NCBI RefSeq assembly: GCF_901709675.1
Contig: NC_051098.1
Coordinates: 12,110,918 to 12,174,917, forward strand
Reading direction: 5' to 3'
Length of the DNA: 64,000 nt
Origin: Syngnathus acus
Lineage: Eukaryota > Chordata > Actinopteri > Syngnathiformes > Syngnathidae
This document shows positions 13,409 through 27,699 of this stretch, one piece after another; the first letter of the stretch is position 1, and the number at the start of each line of letters is the position of its first letter. Under the pieces are notes generated by a model. It saw only the letters and a program-made list of their open reading frames with translations. It was not told the origin of the DNA and made no database searches. The translations under genes and the position numbers were made by a program.

Positions 13409-16400
13409 TGCTCTCTGGCTCTTTGCCTGGCGGCCCAGGGTGTTATTAGACGTCAGGCCGCCTCACAGCTCCAAACGGCTCAATGACAACACACGGGTCC
13501 TGCCAATTAGAAATAATTAGACAGCCATTTCAGTGGCAAGTCTTTTTAAGTGCATATATAACGATGCAATGATGCTTATTAGGCGGCCCGAGCCAGCGAG
13601 GAGCGCGGCCTCAAACGCTTTGGTGCCGCAGAAAATAATTATGCCAGTGATCACAAAGCGAGCTGCACATCTCTGTACTTCACCTCCACGCGTTTCAAAA
13701 ATCCACTTCATTAGCTCCCGTAATTAATCCTCCAATAATTGCAGGAAAAGCCCAGTTTACCTCCCTTCGTTTCTAATTATCATCTTATAAATAGTTATGG
13801 TTCTAATTAATGTGTTCATTAGGCAGGATATTTCTCTCAAAGCCTCGCTGGGAGCCAAAGGTCCGGCTTGGCTCTCTCTGAAGCCTAAGCAGCCAGAAGG
13901 TGAGGCCATCCTGCCTGCATTTGCTTTTATTTTACTACATTCAACCTCCTAATTGGCATTTAAAACCCAATTTGGAAGAACTTCAAGAAGCTTAAATGAG
14001 GGAGAGAGAATGAGGCTGATAGAAGGAGCAAGGGAGAGTGAGAGAGATAGAGATAGTTTTTTTTTTTTGAACGCCAGAGCTAAAAGCACGTCTGACTCTT
14101 TCTTTCTTTCTGTCGCTGTGGCCAGAAGGACGAGTCATTTTATTGTCATCAAGTCCACACAATGAGGACTAACAATTTATTTGACATTGCTCACATCTTA
14201 TTGAGTTTACGGATAATTATTAATTCGTCAGGTCACCTTGCTACTAAAAAGCAGACTTGGCAAAAGTTTGTGCTAAAGTATAAGTGGGGGGAAATGTTTT
14301 TTGTCATGATTCAACTCTTGTACATACTGGTGGTAAGTTAAAAAAAAGTACAGACTAAAACAAATCTCAAACATCATCAAATGAATCAAACTATTTTGAG
14401 AAGTGATTATTGTTCAGAGCCGTAAATAAACTTAAAATGACCAAATTGTCTGGGTTCAGCCTCTCAGCAGCTAATACGCTCTGAATTCTGTAGTGCTTCA
14501 TGAAAGCAAACATCTGGTTTGACTTCTTTGGAAAACAATGATCAACACATGATCAACTAATCAACTTTGATGCAATGAAAACAACATGTCCCGATAGCTA
14601 CGATAGCATTGGAAACAAAACAAAAAAATTTTGAAATAGCAAACGATAACTGAAAATCTGTACCAGACTTGGATGTTATTTTAAAGTTTGATGGGGGGGG
14701 GGGGAGAAATTATTTAGGCACAAGACAACTTGCCAATCATTATTCTTGAAGCTTAAAAATTATCTTATATAAATACTTATTTAATAGCCACAATGACTTC
14801 AGATGTTCGCCTATATGCGATCATTTTGTTATTTTCGATGTTCGTGTTACACAGTGCAGACTAGGCTGCAGCTCCGGGGAGTAAAATGGTGTGTTTTTGA
14901 TACAGTGGGATGGAGAAGTGTGTTGAAGTGGTGTAGTCAGGTATTGGAGGATGGCAAAGGTGGGGAGGGGGGCGGGAGCGCTCGCGGCGAGGCGAGGATG
15001 AAAGCGGCTGTATGTGTCAGTCACTTATTCCTCCCATTGGTAAATAAAGGTTTCTGGCAACAAAGGCGAGCGGCGCTTGACTGGCCTTTACGGTGGATAA
15101 ATAAAAGAGACAATACAGAGAAAAGAGTGAAGAAAGAAAAAGGAGAAGGGAGCAGCGGCGCATCAAAAAAATGGTGGTCGGATCTTATGACGGGGAGCGT
15201 GTTGAGAGCAAAGCAGAGCAGTTTATGTCAACACCTTGGGCAGAACAATTAACTGAATTCAATTGCAATATAGTAGAATGATTTTTTTTTCTTCTTCCTT
15301 TTGTTTTTTATTTATATACCGACGAGCTAAGTTCAGTGCTTAACAAGTGTAAGTGCTTAGTAAGTCAATTTAACTTCAAACCTATAAGTAGCTTTATTTT
15401 ATATTAAATATGATTTCAATATTATTTGTCTAAATCCTTCATTTCTAGTAATGACTTTTATACAATCCAGCGGTGCTCTGATGCGTGCAACGCATCTTAA
15501 GTTACGAGACGTTGGTTGGCCGATTATTTGCAAATTTGAGATATGCTATTAAATCACACAGTTTAGCGGCCATGTTTGTGGAGCATATCATGACAAGCCG
15601 TAAAAACAGTAATACTATTATTATATTTATTATAAGACTAACTTCATCTTTTTGCCGGATTTTTACTAAGGGAGACACAGTGACCCCCCCCTAAAAAAAG
15701 TAACCCCAGTTTTTCCTTTAAAATAAGGAAGTGACACCCACAACCACCTGCTACATCACACACACACACTACAGTGTACATTAATATACGACACATGGGG
15801 AATTACCGATCCAGGTGGCCCGGTTCTAGATTTTGCCCGGCCCACCTCGTCTTCATCCCTCCCTCGGTGTGACCTTGCACACTCTGTCGGAGTGAGACGG
15901 GGGAAAAGCTATCTAGCAGATGTACAACACCTCATCTCATTCAGGGGAGGGAAATTGCTGAGTGAAATACATACCAGGTCATTTCTCACACACACGGGCA
16001 CACACACACACACACATACAGTGTATAGAATTTTGGCCAGTAGAAAATAGTGGTCATGTTATAGGTCTAACCAAGGCTGATTGTCAAGCCATTAAAGAGC
16101 TTTTCTCCGCTTGTTCGTGATGATGGATTAGGATTAAGTTGAAAAAGGATAAGAACATTTTCTCGGGGCATCCCTTTCTCCAACTAATCGCTCACTTTGA
16201 ACACGAGGCCTGCGTTTCCACCAGCGCTTCTAATGGCGACATGACGGAATGAGTGACTGAGCCACACACGTTTAACCGCGGTGGCGTGTGTGGCGGGGCA
16301 AAGTCGGGGCCTGTGATCCGGCTGTGATGAGAGGCTGCGTCGCCGTCATTGCACACACATCGCAACGTTGTGCGGTGTGCATATCTGTGCTCTGTGGGCT

Positions 16401-19400
16401 GCTAATGCGTTTGCTGGCAGGCCTCGTACACACACACGCACACAGAAGCAGAGAGCGGCCCCGGTATGCCTGTTCAGATCAAAGAGAATAAACATTAATG
16501 GCAAATAGGTAATCTGCTCCTCTTGTCTGTTTTACATTTCAGGGCAAGATTGACTGCCTCTAGGGGACCGGGCCCTCCTGATTGAGGGCACGGAGGAGGG
16601 AGGGGCCAGAGGGAGGGAGCCACGATTGATGGTAACCACATGATAAGACTATTATTCTTATTGCATGTATCTTTTTATTCGTATTCATAAAGGAGGCATT
16701 GGAAAGAAGGTAATCATGTTCTCCACCTGAAAGCGGCTCAATATCGTCCTAATCTGGCCTTTGGGATGCGCACATTGTTATTCCCATTCCGCCGCTCTAT
16801 CTTTGCTCTATTTTGTCTTTGCTCTTCATTTGCCGCCCACTCTCCTGCATTCAACTCAAGTTCTCAACTTTTCCCACTCCCTCCAAACTTGTCCTCTCCG
16901 TCTCCCGCCTCTCTAGGGTCGCCGCACGCCCACCCTTCGTTCATATTCCGCTGGGGGTGGCGGGGAGGGTCAGGGGGGGAGGGCGGCACCTTATATCCTA
17001 CGTACGTATCCATCATGAGGTCCTGTCCACTCAATCCTGCACTGATCCATCAGCCAGCATCCTCAGGTACACACGCCATACGACTGACTAATGGTACTGG
17101 AAGCACCTGTACAGTCCGAGTCAGCCTTGCTGTCAGTCCACTGTGACGACACAACGTTTCATATACCGTGTATCGCGGATTAAAAAAAAAAAAAAATCCC
17201 ATTCTACCACGGCGCTCATTCTGTTATGTCTGAGGCGGCAAACGTAGAAAGAGTTCCGGCAAGTTTACATGCTTGATTTTCAGGCGCTAGCAAAATCGGC
17301 TCATTCCGTTTTATTTTATTCAGGGAGTACTCGCTGCCCCTTCGATGTTTGTCATATGAAAATGCCTGTGTGCATTTCTGACAAAATTGCCATGGCGCCG
17401 AATCCCTCCGGCGACCCATCGCACCTGCTCCTTGCTAAGCAGATTACACAACTCTGCTAATCAGAGCGCCCGCCGCGTTTGCATGCGCCGATGTCATCGG
17501 CTGTAGTTCTAAATCTCCCAAATCCCCCCAAACCTTTCATCTCACGCCACTCCGACGAATCCGTTTTCAGACAGATGTTCTCATTGCCAACGCAAATGTC
17601 TACTCAGGTCCAAACCCCGCCCCCAAGAACAAAAAAAGTTGCAAACGGCACAGCCTCATCCAGCATGGCGACATCTCCGCAAATAAACAAAAGACCCCAG
17701 TGGCCGACAACCTTTTTCTCGCGGGTGCATCCACGCATGTCAGTGCGAGGGATTTAAACAAGAAAAAAAAAACTGTTTACTGGTTCATTAGCAGCAGATT
17801 AGCTATGCTAATGACATGGAGCACCACACACGGCGACTTTGCCTTTATGTCGCTGAAAAGAATACGCAAGTGTGTGTGTGGTGCAAGTATGTACACACGA
17901 GGCTCGCATGAATAAGCGAGTCCCTTGAAACACAATAGCACGTAAGCGCCATTGGACAGCAGGGTAATAATCATAATTTAGCAAATCAATGTATGGATGA
18001 TGTTAGATGAAGTTAAAAATAAAAACAAAAATGAGCCTACTACTCAATCTCAGTCAAGTTTTGAGGAAACATACAGTGTATTTTTATTTTTTTTTACTGA
18101 CCCACAAACGACATGACCTCTCCAGTAACTGTTTTTACCTTCGGTCCCGGCTGCGTGACCTGTGCGAGCGGTGGCTCCTTCCCCTGTCACCGCTCCGACT
18201 TCTCCTTTTATGAGATGAACCTCGGGATGAGCTGCTGCTTGAACGTTTCTTTCGTCTGAAACAAACGTGCGAACACGATCTCACTCGGTCGTTACGAGAG
18301 TTTTTACAAGATGGATGAGAGGCAAGTAAAAGAGAATTCAGTACAACTAGCAAGCGCCGAGAGTAGCGGTGCTGGAAGGATGATTTAGTATTCCAACAGG
18401 TTGGATCCCGTGAGTGAGAACTTGTGAACTACCTCACGAGCCAAGACGCAACATTTTTCCGGGAGGTGATAAGTCAGTTCATCCAAAAATGAAACAAGCA
18501 GATGTGCTGATACACCTTTCACACAAACGCAACTTTTTCTTGTTCACTCGGAGGTTTCATTTCTGCTCTCCGCCTCCGTTTCAACTCAAGGGGAAATAAC
18601 AAAGTACAAGTTTTTTCAAAGTGTGCAATTTTTCGTTGTTGCTATCTACTGTTTTACTTTTACCTCATTAAGGAGTTGAACATTTGTATTACTTGCTGTT
18701 TAAAAATGAATTTTTTGTGATTTAAAAATGAGACCAAGCTCTATCATTTCATATCAAATATCACTCCACTGTTTAGTTTAATTAAGTAATCAGCCCTTCA
18801 CGGGCCAAAGGCTTGTTTTACTTTGGCGGGATTCCGGTACGTGCGTATGTGCATGTTAATTGATCAAATGTATTGGCGAGCAGATGAGGGCTGCCGGGGT
18901 TTTACCGCCCCGCCTTGCGCAGACAGGCAACGACTTCCCATCAGCAGTAATGGACCTTGACCGGGCCTCATAAATAATTACCATCAAGCGGCCTTGTCTG
19001 AGCAGACCCGCACAACCAGTGGCAGTTGTGGATGGATGGAGGCTTGACGGAGGAACTCGGCTCCGGGCCGCTAGGCTCTTGTAAGGATATGTGATTGCGG
19101 GAAAAACCTTCTTCCATCTACTCATGAATTAACAGCTGGTTAAAGTAGGTATGAGATTTACCATGGAATTCTTAATGGTATCCAAGTGGTAAACTGCTAA
19201 TATAAGCAATTAAGAGCATTTTTAAAATGGGGAACCGAGTTATTGCACTTTGCACTCTCACCTCCTGTCCCTGGATCGTGAACGGCTCCGGCGGCTGGAC
19301 CGGTGACTCCTGCTGCTTGTCACCCTGCTACCAGAAGATGAGGACGAAGAAGATGAAGATGAAGACGAGCGGCGACGCTGTTTCTTTTTCTTCTTGCTTC

Positions 19401-19437
19401 GGGTTTCGCCCTCACTGCTTGATGAGCGTCGACCCAT
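5677..19437 (-). CDS. rsrc1: rsrc1, arginine/serine-rich coiled-coil protein 1 (5' part, three coding exons)
   Basis: On the minus strand 19437-19262, 18255-18139 and 5841-5677 join in frame, every junction in phase 2, giving the first 152 residues. The protein begins MGRRSSSSEGETRSKKKKKQ, close to the RSRC1 N-terminus I recall from human (MGRRSSDTEEESRSK). It continues with long Ser runs, RS dipeptides and then GRDKDKGRDRDREKNKDK, matching the RS-to-KE/KD transition of RSRC1. RSRC1 (SRrp53) is a nuclear speckle protein that helps 3' splice site choice. The conserved coiled-coil C-terminal half is not in the window; transcription runs off the left edge. Synteny supports the call, since RSRC1 is the divergent neighbour of SHOX2 in mammals. 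RS repeats alone are not diagnostic, so the identification rests on the N-terminus, the KD-rich end and position. Confidence 0.83.
7222..7380 (-). repeat. Dispersed repeat copy, family with TCTACACACC-type end
   Basis: On the minus strand the end reads TACAGTGGATGTAAAAGTCTG then CACACCCCTGTTCAAATG, matching the copies at 12593, 37231 and 56852. It is degraded and contains a long A run. Probably a non-autonomous DNA element; I cannot name the family. Confidence 0.6.
8040..8720. promoter_or_regulatory. Candidate conserved non-coding block in rsrc1 intron
   Basis: Low-repeat sequence with GATTAGCTAATTTAAAGC, GGGATAAACGGGC and AGATAAACG (GATA/forkhead-like), CCTTATTATCTCC, TAAATAAATATTTTC, GGTAATTACGTGAAGC, CCCTTATCAGTCAGC and TGACGTGTGTCAGAT. 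Two subblocks (about 8040-8280 and 8500-8700) flank a C-rich stretch. It is the strongest enhancer-like texture in the left 12 kb. Confidence 0.4.
9530..9860. promoter_or_regulatory. Possible conserved non-coding block in rsrc1 intron
   Basis: Contains CTCTAATTATGAGAGC, GCATTATCCG, GACAATTAAGACAG, CATAAAAGCAATG, GTCATAATCGG and TTTCAATTTAAGC in unique sequence. There is no open frame of note. The enhancer role is inference only. Confidence 0.28.
10540..10700 (+). repeat. A/T low-complexity tract (TTAA, AATA units)
   Basis: TTAATTAATTAATTAATG followed by AATAAATAAATA and A-rich sequence. The hydrophobic minus-strand frame over it is compositional. Confidence 0.85.
12593..12850 (+). repeat. 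Dispersed repeat copy, TCTACACACC family
   Basis: Starts TACAGTGCATATAAAAAGTC then TACACACCCCCTGTTCAAAC, with an internal CACCTTTAATGCGACCTA and a second GTGCACACCCTCTTATAA. The same order of short motifs recurs at 37231-37555. No coding capacity. Confidence 0.65.
12865..13030 (+). repeat. Second dispersed repeat fragment
   Basis: GGGGTGTCTGGAACGGATCA followed by TTGCATTATTTCCTATGGGA and CGGTTTCCGAACAATTCTG resembles a repeat scattered through fish genomes. It lies directly after the preceding element. Confidence 0.5.
13375..13404 (+). repeat. CT microsatellite in rsrc1 intron
   Basis: Fifteen CT dinucleotides, then GTCTTGCTCTCTGGCTCT. Confidence 0.9.
13490..13970. promoter_or_regulatory. 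Candidate conserved non-coding block in rsrc1 intron, TAAT-rich
   Basis: Repeated homeodomain cores in unique sequence: CAATTAGAAATAATTAGAC, GAAAATAATTATGCC, CCGTAATTAATCC, CCAATAATTGC, TTCTAATTATC and TTCTAATTAATGTG, with GCTTATTAGG and GTTCATTAGG. This is the densest TAAT cluster in the window and has no open frame of interest. Confidence 0.42.
16470..16780. promoter_or_regulatory. Possible conserved non-coding block in rsrc1 intron
   Basis: Contains ATAAACATTAATGGC, GGTAATCTGC, TGGTAACCACATGATAAG, TTATTCGTATTCATAAAGG and GGTAATCATG. It is unique sequence interrupted by a G-rich stretch at 16560-16620. Confidence 0.32.
18139..18255 (-). CDS. rsrc1: rsrc1 second coding exon, RS cassette
   Basis: 117 nt, bounded by TTGTTTCAG and AG|GTAAAA, phase 2 on both sides. 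It encodes RKKRSSSSSSRGSSHKRRSR followed by SGDRGRSHRSHRSRSRDR, a second copy of the same composition and end (RSRDRR) as the preceding exon. Because it is symmetrical, skipping it would keep the frame. Confidence 0.82.
18256..19261 (-). other. rsrc1 1.0-kb intron
   Basis: Lies between the first two coding exons. I see no extra exon and no clear repeat; 18780-19130 is moderately GC-rich with no open frame I can support. Confidence 0.75.
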
Positions 19438-19456
19438 AACTGTCTCACGGTTGTCA
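19262..19456 (-). CDS. rsrc1: rsrc1 first coding exon
   Basis: The ATG is at 19437-19435, and the exon probably starts at 19456 after a T-rich tract and CAG, leaving 19 nt of 5' UTR. Coding part 176 nt: basic Lys run, 12 consecutive serines, then RSHRSSRRSRSRSRDR, ending AG|GTGAGA in phase 2. The plus-strand frames over this exon are shadows. Confidence 0.82.
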
Positions 19457-19824
19457 CTGTCATACAGCAAAAAAACACACAAGGTTGCTCAAAGGCTAAT
19501 GTTTATATATTATAAACGAACCGGGACCACTTTCGTCAACAAGTCATGTTTAACACCAATTCACACACTGCGTACACAGAAAATGCATTGAAACGGGGCT
19601 TTAGCGTGTTGTTATATCAAGCGAATGGTCGGTAGAGTGCCTGTTTTGACTAGCTAGCTAGCTAACCGAGCTAACTCCACAACGCTACGTTCGAATATTT
19701 TTACTCGACTGATACCGGAATGGTTATGCAAATGTCTTGGGTGACATATAAGTCACGCGAAGGCTAAATTCGAGTGAAGTGAAGTCGAATTGACAGCATC
19801 TTTGTTGTATATCCCGCTTCTCAC

Positions 19825-19870
19825 CGTTGCCGAGCTCCACAACAAACATGTGAGGCAGCGCTAGACTAAA
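19825..19870 (-). other. Candidate non-coding first exon of rsrc1
   Basis: Reading the minus strand, a CpG-containing stretch ends GGCAACG|GTGAGA at 19825/19824, a good donor that could splice to the acceptor at 19456. RSRC1 has a non-coding first exon in mammals as I recall. The upper limit is arbitrary and no transcript evidence exists here. Confidence 0.35.
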
Positions 19871-20559
19871 ATAGTCAAAGTAGAGCGAATCGATCGAGTC
19901 CATGCTGGTATTAAAAAAAGCATGGGAAACATCGATCGATGATTGCTTTGGTCTAACGACTTATAGGTGTATTTTTTTTTATTTCGGAGTCGCTGATTCG
20001 CCATTAATTCCTCCGTATATACATTAATATAGTAGTTTGAAGGTTTAAATAGTAGCGTTTTAGCTGGTTCTCTTTTTTTTTTCCAAGAGTGGCATAATAA
20101 TAAAAAACTGTTTTATGTAGCAATGTAAGTTTGTCATTAATCTAATACATTAAAACAGCTATTAATCTTCAAGTACCATGGAAATAGTGTATTTTCTAAA
20201 TAAATTACAATTATAATATCAGGTTTGATCCCTAAAATGTATATCAAGCATTATTGCAAGATATTATGCACAGTTTAAACAACACGGTGCTTAAATATAG
20301 TAAAAATAGACATTTTCAAAAACCACATTTATTAAAGATTAAATGCAAATGTAGTAAACAGTGGTGGGACACCCCACTGGCCACCTTATTTGTCGGAACA
20401 TTTTGTTACCAGTAATTTTCACATGGATGTTGTATTCTTATGTTCCCTTATACTTTTCCTTAATAAATGTATATTAACTGAATATTCAAAGAGCAAATTT
20501 ACAATTTATCTCATCACCAACCCTAAAAAACTCTTTGGTAAAGAAACTAAATAATTATT

Positions 20560-20690
20560 GGATTTAAATGTATTTAAAATTAAAGTTAAATTTAAAAAAA
20601 TCCTAAATAAAAGTTTATAAAAAACACACTGTGTTTCTTTTGAGTACTGCTGGAAGGAATCACACTTTGAGGATCACTGCACTTTATAAC
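20560..20690 (-). repeat. hAT-like repeat fragment
   Basis: On the minus strand it reads GTGCAGTGATCCTCAAAGTG followed by TGATTCC and AAAGAAACACAGTGTG. The CAGTGNTTCTCAAA-type end is typical of hAT-family non-autonomous elements. The partner copy is at 26693. Confidence 0.5.
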
Positions 20691-20989
20691 ACACATACAG
20701 GGTGTGTACATTTATTTTATCCACGAGTTGCAATAGCTACAAGTGTGCTGAAATTTCACTGCCACCTGCACGTTTGCAGCCTTGAGCTCATGTGCATGAG
20801 GTCATAATCGTCATGCAACAAAAAATAAACACATTGGGTGAGAGTGTTTTCCCTTCAAAGTGCATTTGAATCCAAACCACGATTTGCCTGTACAATAAAT
20901 TAATTCGAAGACTGGTGGAGAAGAGGGGGTTGGCGGGGGTGTTGGGGGGGTAAACAGGACGCGCATCACCTCATTAGGCATGCAACGCC

Positions 20990-21350
20990 GCTTTGGGCAG
21001 GAATAACAGTATTAATGCCTAAAGGTTTACACTGAAACGTCGTTAATATTTAATCTGGGGGAATTATTATCACCACGGCGTGGAAATTGAGATCCTTATA
21101 GATTATCAATAAACACGCCTCGTTTAGCATCACGATTTAGGGGGAAAAAATCCCTGCTCTTTTCTCTTAATTGCTCTCATTGTTTATTTACAAATATGGG
21201 CCATAATAAGCGGTAATTAGCGAGCCCATTGGCAACATATATTAGCAGAGAGAGAGGCGCGTTAATTGAACGTTTAGCTGTTATTTAACACCAGAAGCAT
21301 GCCTTTAAAAGGCCCGTTGAGGATTAGAAGCCATATATAGCAGTATCATT
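20990..21350. promoter_or_regulatory. Candidate conserved element upstream of shox2
   Basis: Non-repetitive sequence dense in developmental motifs: TTAATATTTAAT, GGGGAATTATTATCA, GATTATCAATAAA, TGTTTATTTAC (forkhead-like), GGTAATTAGC (homeodomain) and CCATATATAG (CArG-like). It sits 0.7-1.1 kb upstream of the TATA-like box. Conservation is guessed from texture, not measured. Confidence 0.42.
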
Positions 21351-21693
21351 TTCGACGCAGCACTTAATTTGAACATTACATCACCATAAACGTTCAGTTT
21401 GCAGAAATCTAATTTCATATAGGCTTTATAAATATAACAAATAGTTATCCAACACACATGCACGCACACACAAACTCACGACATAAATTTACGTTAACAA
21501 ACACTATAATATAACTTTTGCTGATAAATTAAATAATTTGATAATTTATATATATTATACTGATTTTGTGCAATAAACGGCAATCTACGGTTCGCGTTAA
21601 TGATAACTTCAAAAAATATAAAACTATATATATTTTGTGAATCCGTCTTATTTTTATTTGCATTGATCAGAGATGAGACGTCTCACTCTGTCT

Positions 21694-21797
21694 CTCTCTC
21701 TCTCTTTCTCTCTCTCGTCATTTTCTCAGCCACTCCCCTGCAGAGAGAGAGAGAGCTTGAGAGCGAGCGATAGAGAGCGGAGAGAGAGAGAGAGAGA
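21694..21797. repeat. CT/GA simple-sequence inverted repeat
   Basis: A CT-rich arm (about 21687-21717) is followed after a short spacer by GA-rich arms (21742-21754 and 21768-21797) on the same strand, so the arms can pair as a hairpin. GAGA-type sequence lies about 300 bases upstream of the shox2 TATA-like box. Confidence 0.75.
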
Positions 21798-22089
21798 TTC
21801 ATTGCACTCTCTCGGGTGTTTAAAAAGTAACCCAGGACAATGGCAGCGAATGAGCGCTTAATTAAATTAATTAGTCCTTCTTGTCAATCTTGGATTAATG
21901 GCCAATAGCTGCTGCGGCGGTGCAGCTTAATGTTTTTTTTTCTCTTTTTTTTTTTTGTACTAGTGTGGGTGGATGAAGGGAGTAAAAGAAGAGAGGGAGG
22001 GAAGGAGGGAAGGGAGGGAGGAGGGGGCTCATCTCGGCATCCTGAGGGGAGGTAATTTGCACGGATCAAGGGGGCAAGGCGCCGCAAAG

Positions 22090-22097
22090 TATAAATA
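22090..22097 (+). promoter_or_regulatory. TATA-like box of shox2
   Basis: TATAAATA lies about 280 bases before the shox2 start codon in otherwise GC-richer sequence. A transcription start near 22115-22125 would follow, leaving a 5' UTR of about 250 nt. No transcript data were available, so the start site is an inference. Confidence 0.5.
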
Positions 22098-22119
22098 GTG
22101 TGACTTCAATCGAGGATCA

Positions 22120-22370
22120 CCAGCAGGTTCCCCAACTCCGCGATACCAAAGGAGGGAGAAATTGGCCGAGGAAGACGCGTCTTTATGTCCCATTTTTTTC
22201 GGGCGCCTTCCCAGAGAGTTGGCAGCATCACCTCGTCTCGTTTTCAAGGGGCCGCACCATTGATGTCTTAAGCTGCCGTGGAGCAAAGGGAGAGAGGGGC
22301 TACGACGGCGAGTCTGCCTGACTGATTTTTTCCTTCTTTGAAAGGAAAAAAAAAATCACGAGAGTGTGTG
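22120..22370 (+). other. shox2: Predicted shox2 5' UTR
   Basis: This is the region between the TATA-like box and the shox2 ATG. It includes a short upstream open frame from ATG 22185 to TAA 22271 (28 codons plus stop), out of frame with the main start, and a purine-rich stretch with an A run just before the ATG. The boundaries depend on the assumed start site. Confidence 0.45.
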
Positions 22371-27553
<5,183 letters not shown>

Positions 27554-27695
27554 CGTCCACCACGACGACGATGACGTCGCTCGGGAACGCGCACGCACGG
27601 GGACGCCAAGGCCACGCGAGGACGCTATTTATGTTTTGTTTTTTTTTCCTCCGATGCAGGACAACTATATAAATAAAGGCTATTTATGAGATTAT
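27554..27695 (+). other. shox2: shox2 proximal 3' UTR with AATAAA signal
   Basis: After the TGA comes CG-rich then T-rich sequence with AATAAA at 27672-27677, about 120 bases past the stop. A further AATAAA at 28443-28448 could serve a longer transcript. SHOX2 mRNAs are known to have long 3' UTRs, so the proximal site may not be the only one. Confidence 0.5.
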
Positions 27696-27699
27696 GAAA

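Larger units (their letters stand above)
5842..18138 (-). other. rsrc1 12.3-kb intron
   Basis: The intron runs from the GTAAAA donor (upper end) to the TCTTCTAG acceptor (lower end). It holds AT-rich sequence at 5930-6060, repeat copies at 7222-7380 and 12593-13030, low-complexity A/T at 10540-10700, a CT repeat at 13375-13404 and several blocks that look like conserved non-coding elements, listed separately. Regulatory elements of SHOX2 are known to lie within its neighbours' introns in mammals. Confidence 0.7.
19871..22089. promoter_or_regulatory. Divergent rsrc1/shox2 intergenic region
   Basis: About 2.2 kb between the inferred rsrc1 first exon and the shox2 TATA-like box. It has a 12-base palindrome CATCGATCGATG at 19930-19941 near rsrc1, an AT-rich stretch with a hAT-like repeat at about 20560-20690, a motif-rich block at 20990-21350 and a CT/GA inverted repeat at 21694-21797. 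Any promoter sharing between the genes is inference. Confidence 0.55.

Noticed and set aside
14803-15252. 149-codon plus-strand frame in the rsrc1 intron
   Set aside because: Low-complexity charged C-terminal half, no domain, no splice or promoter support.
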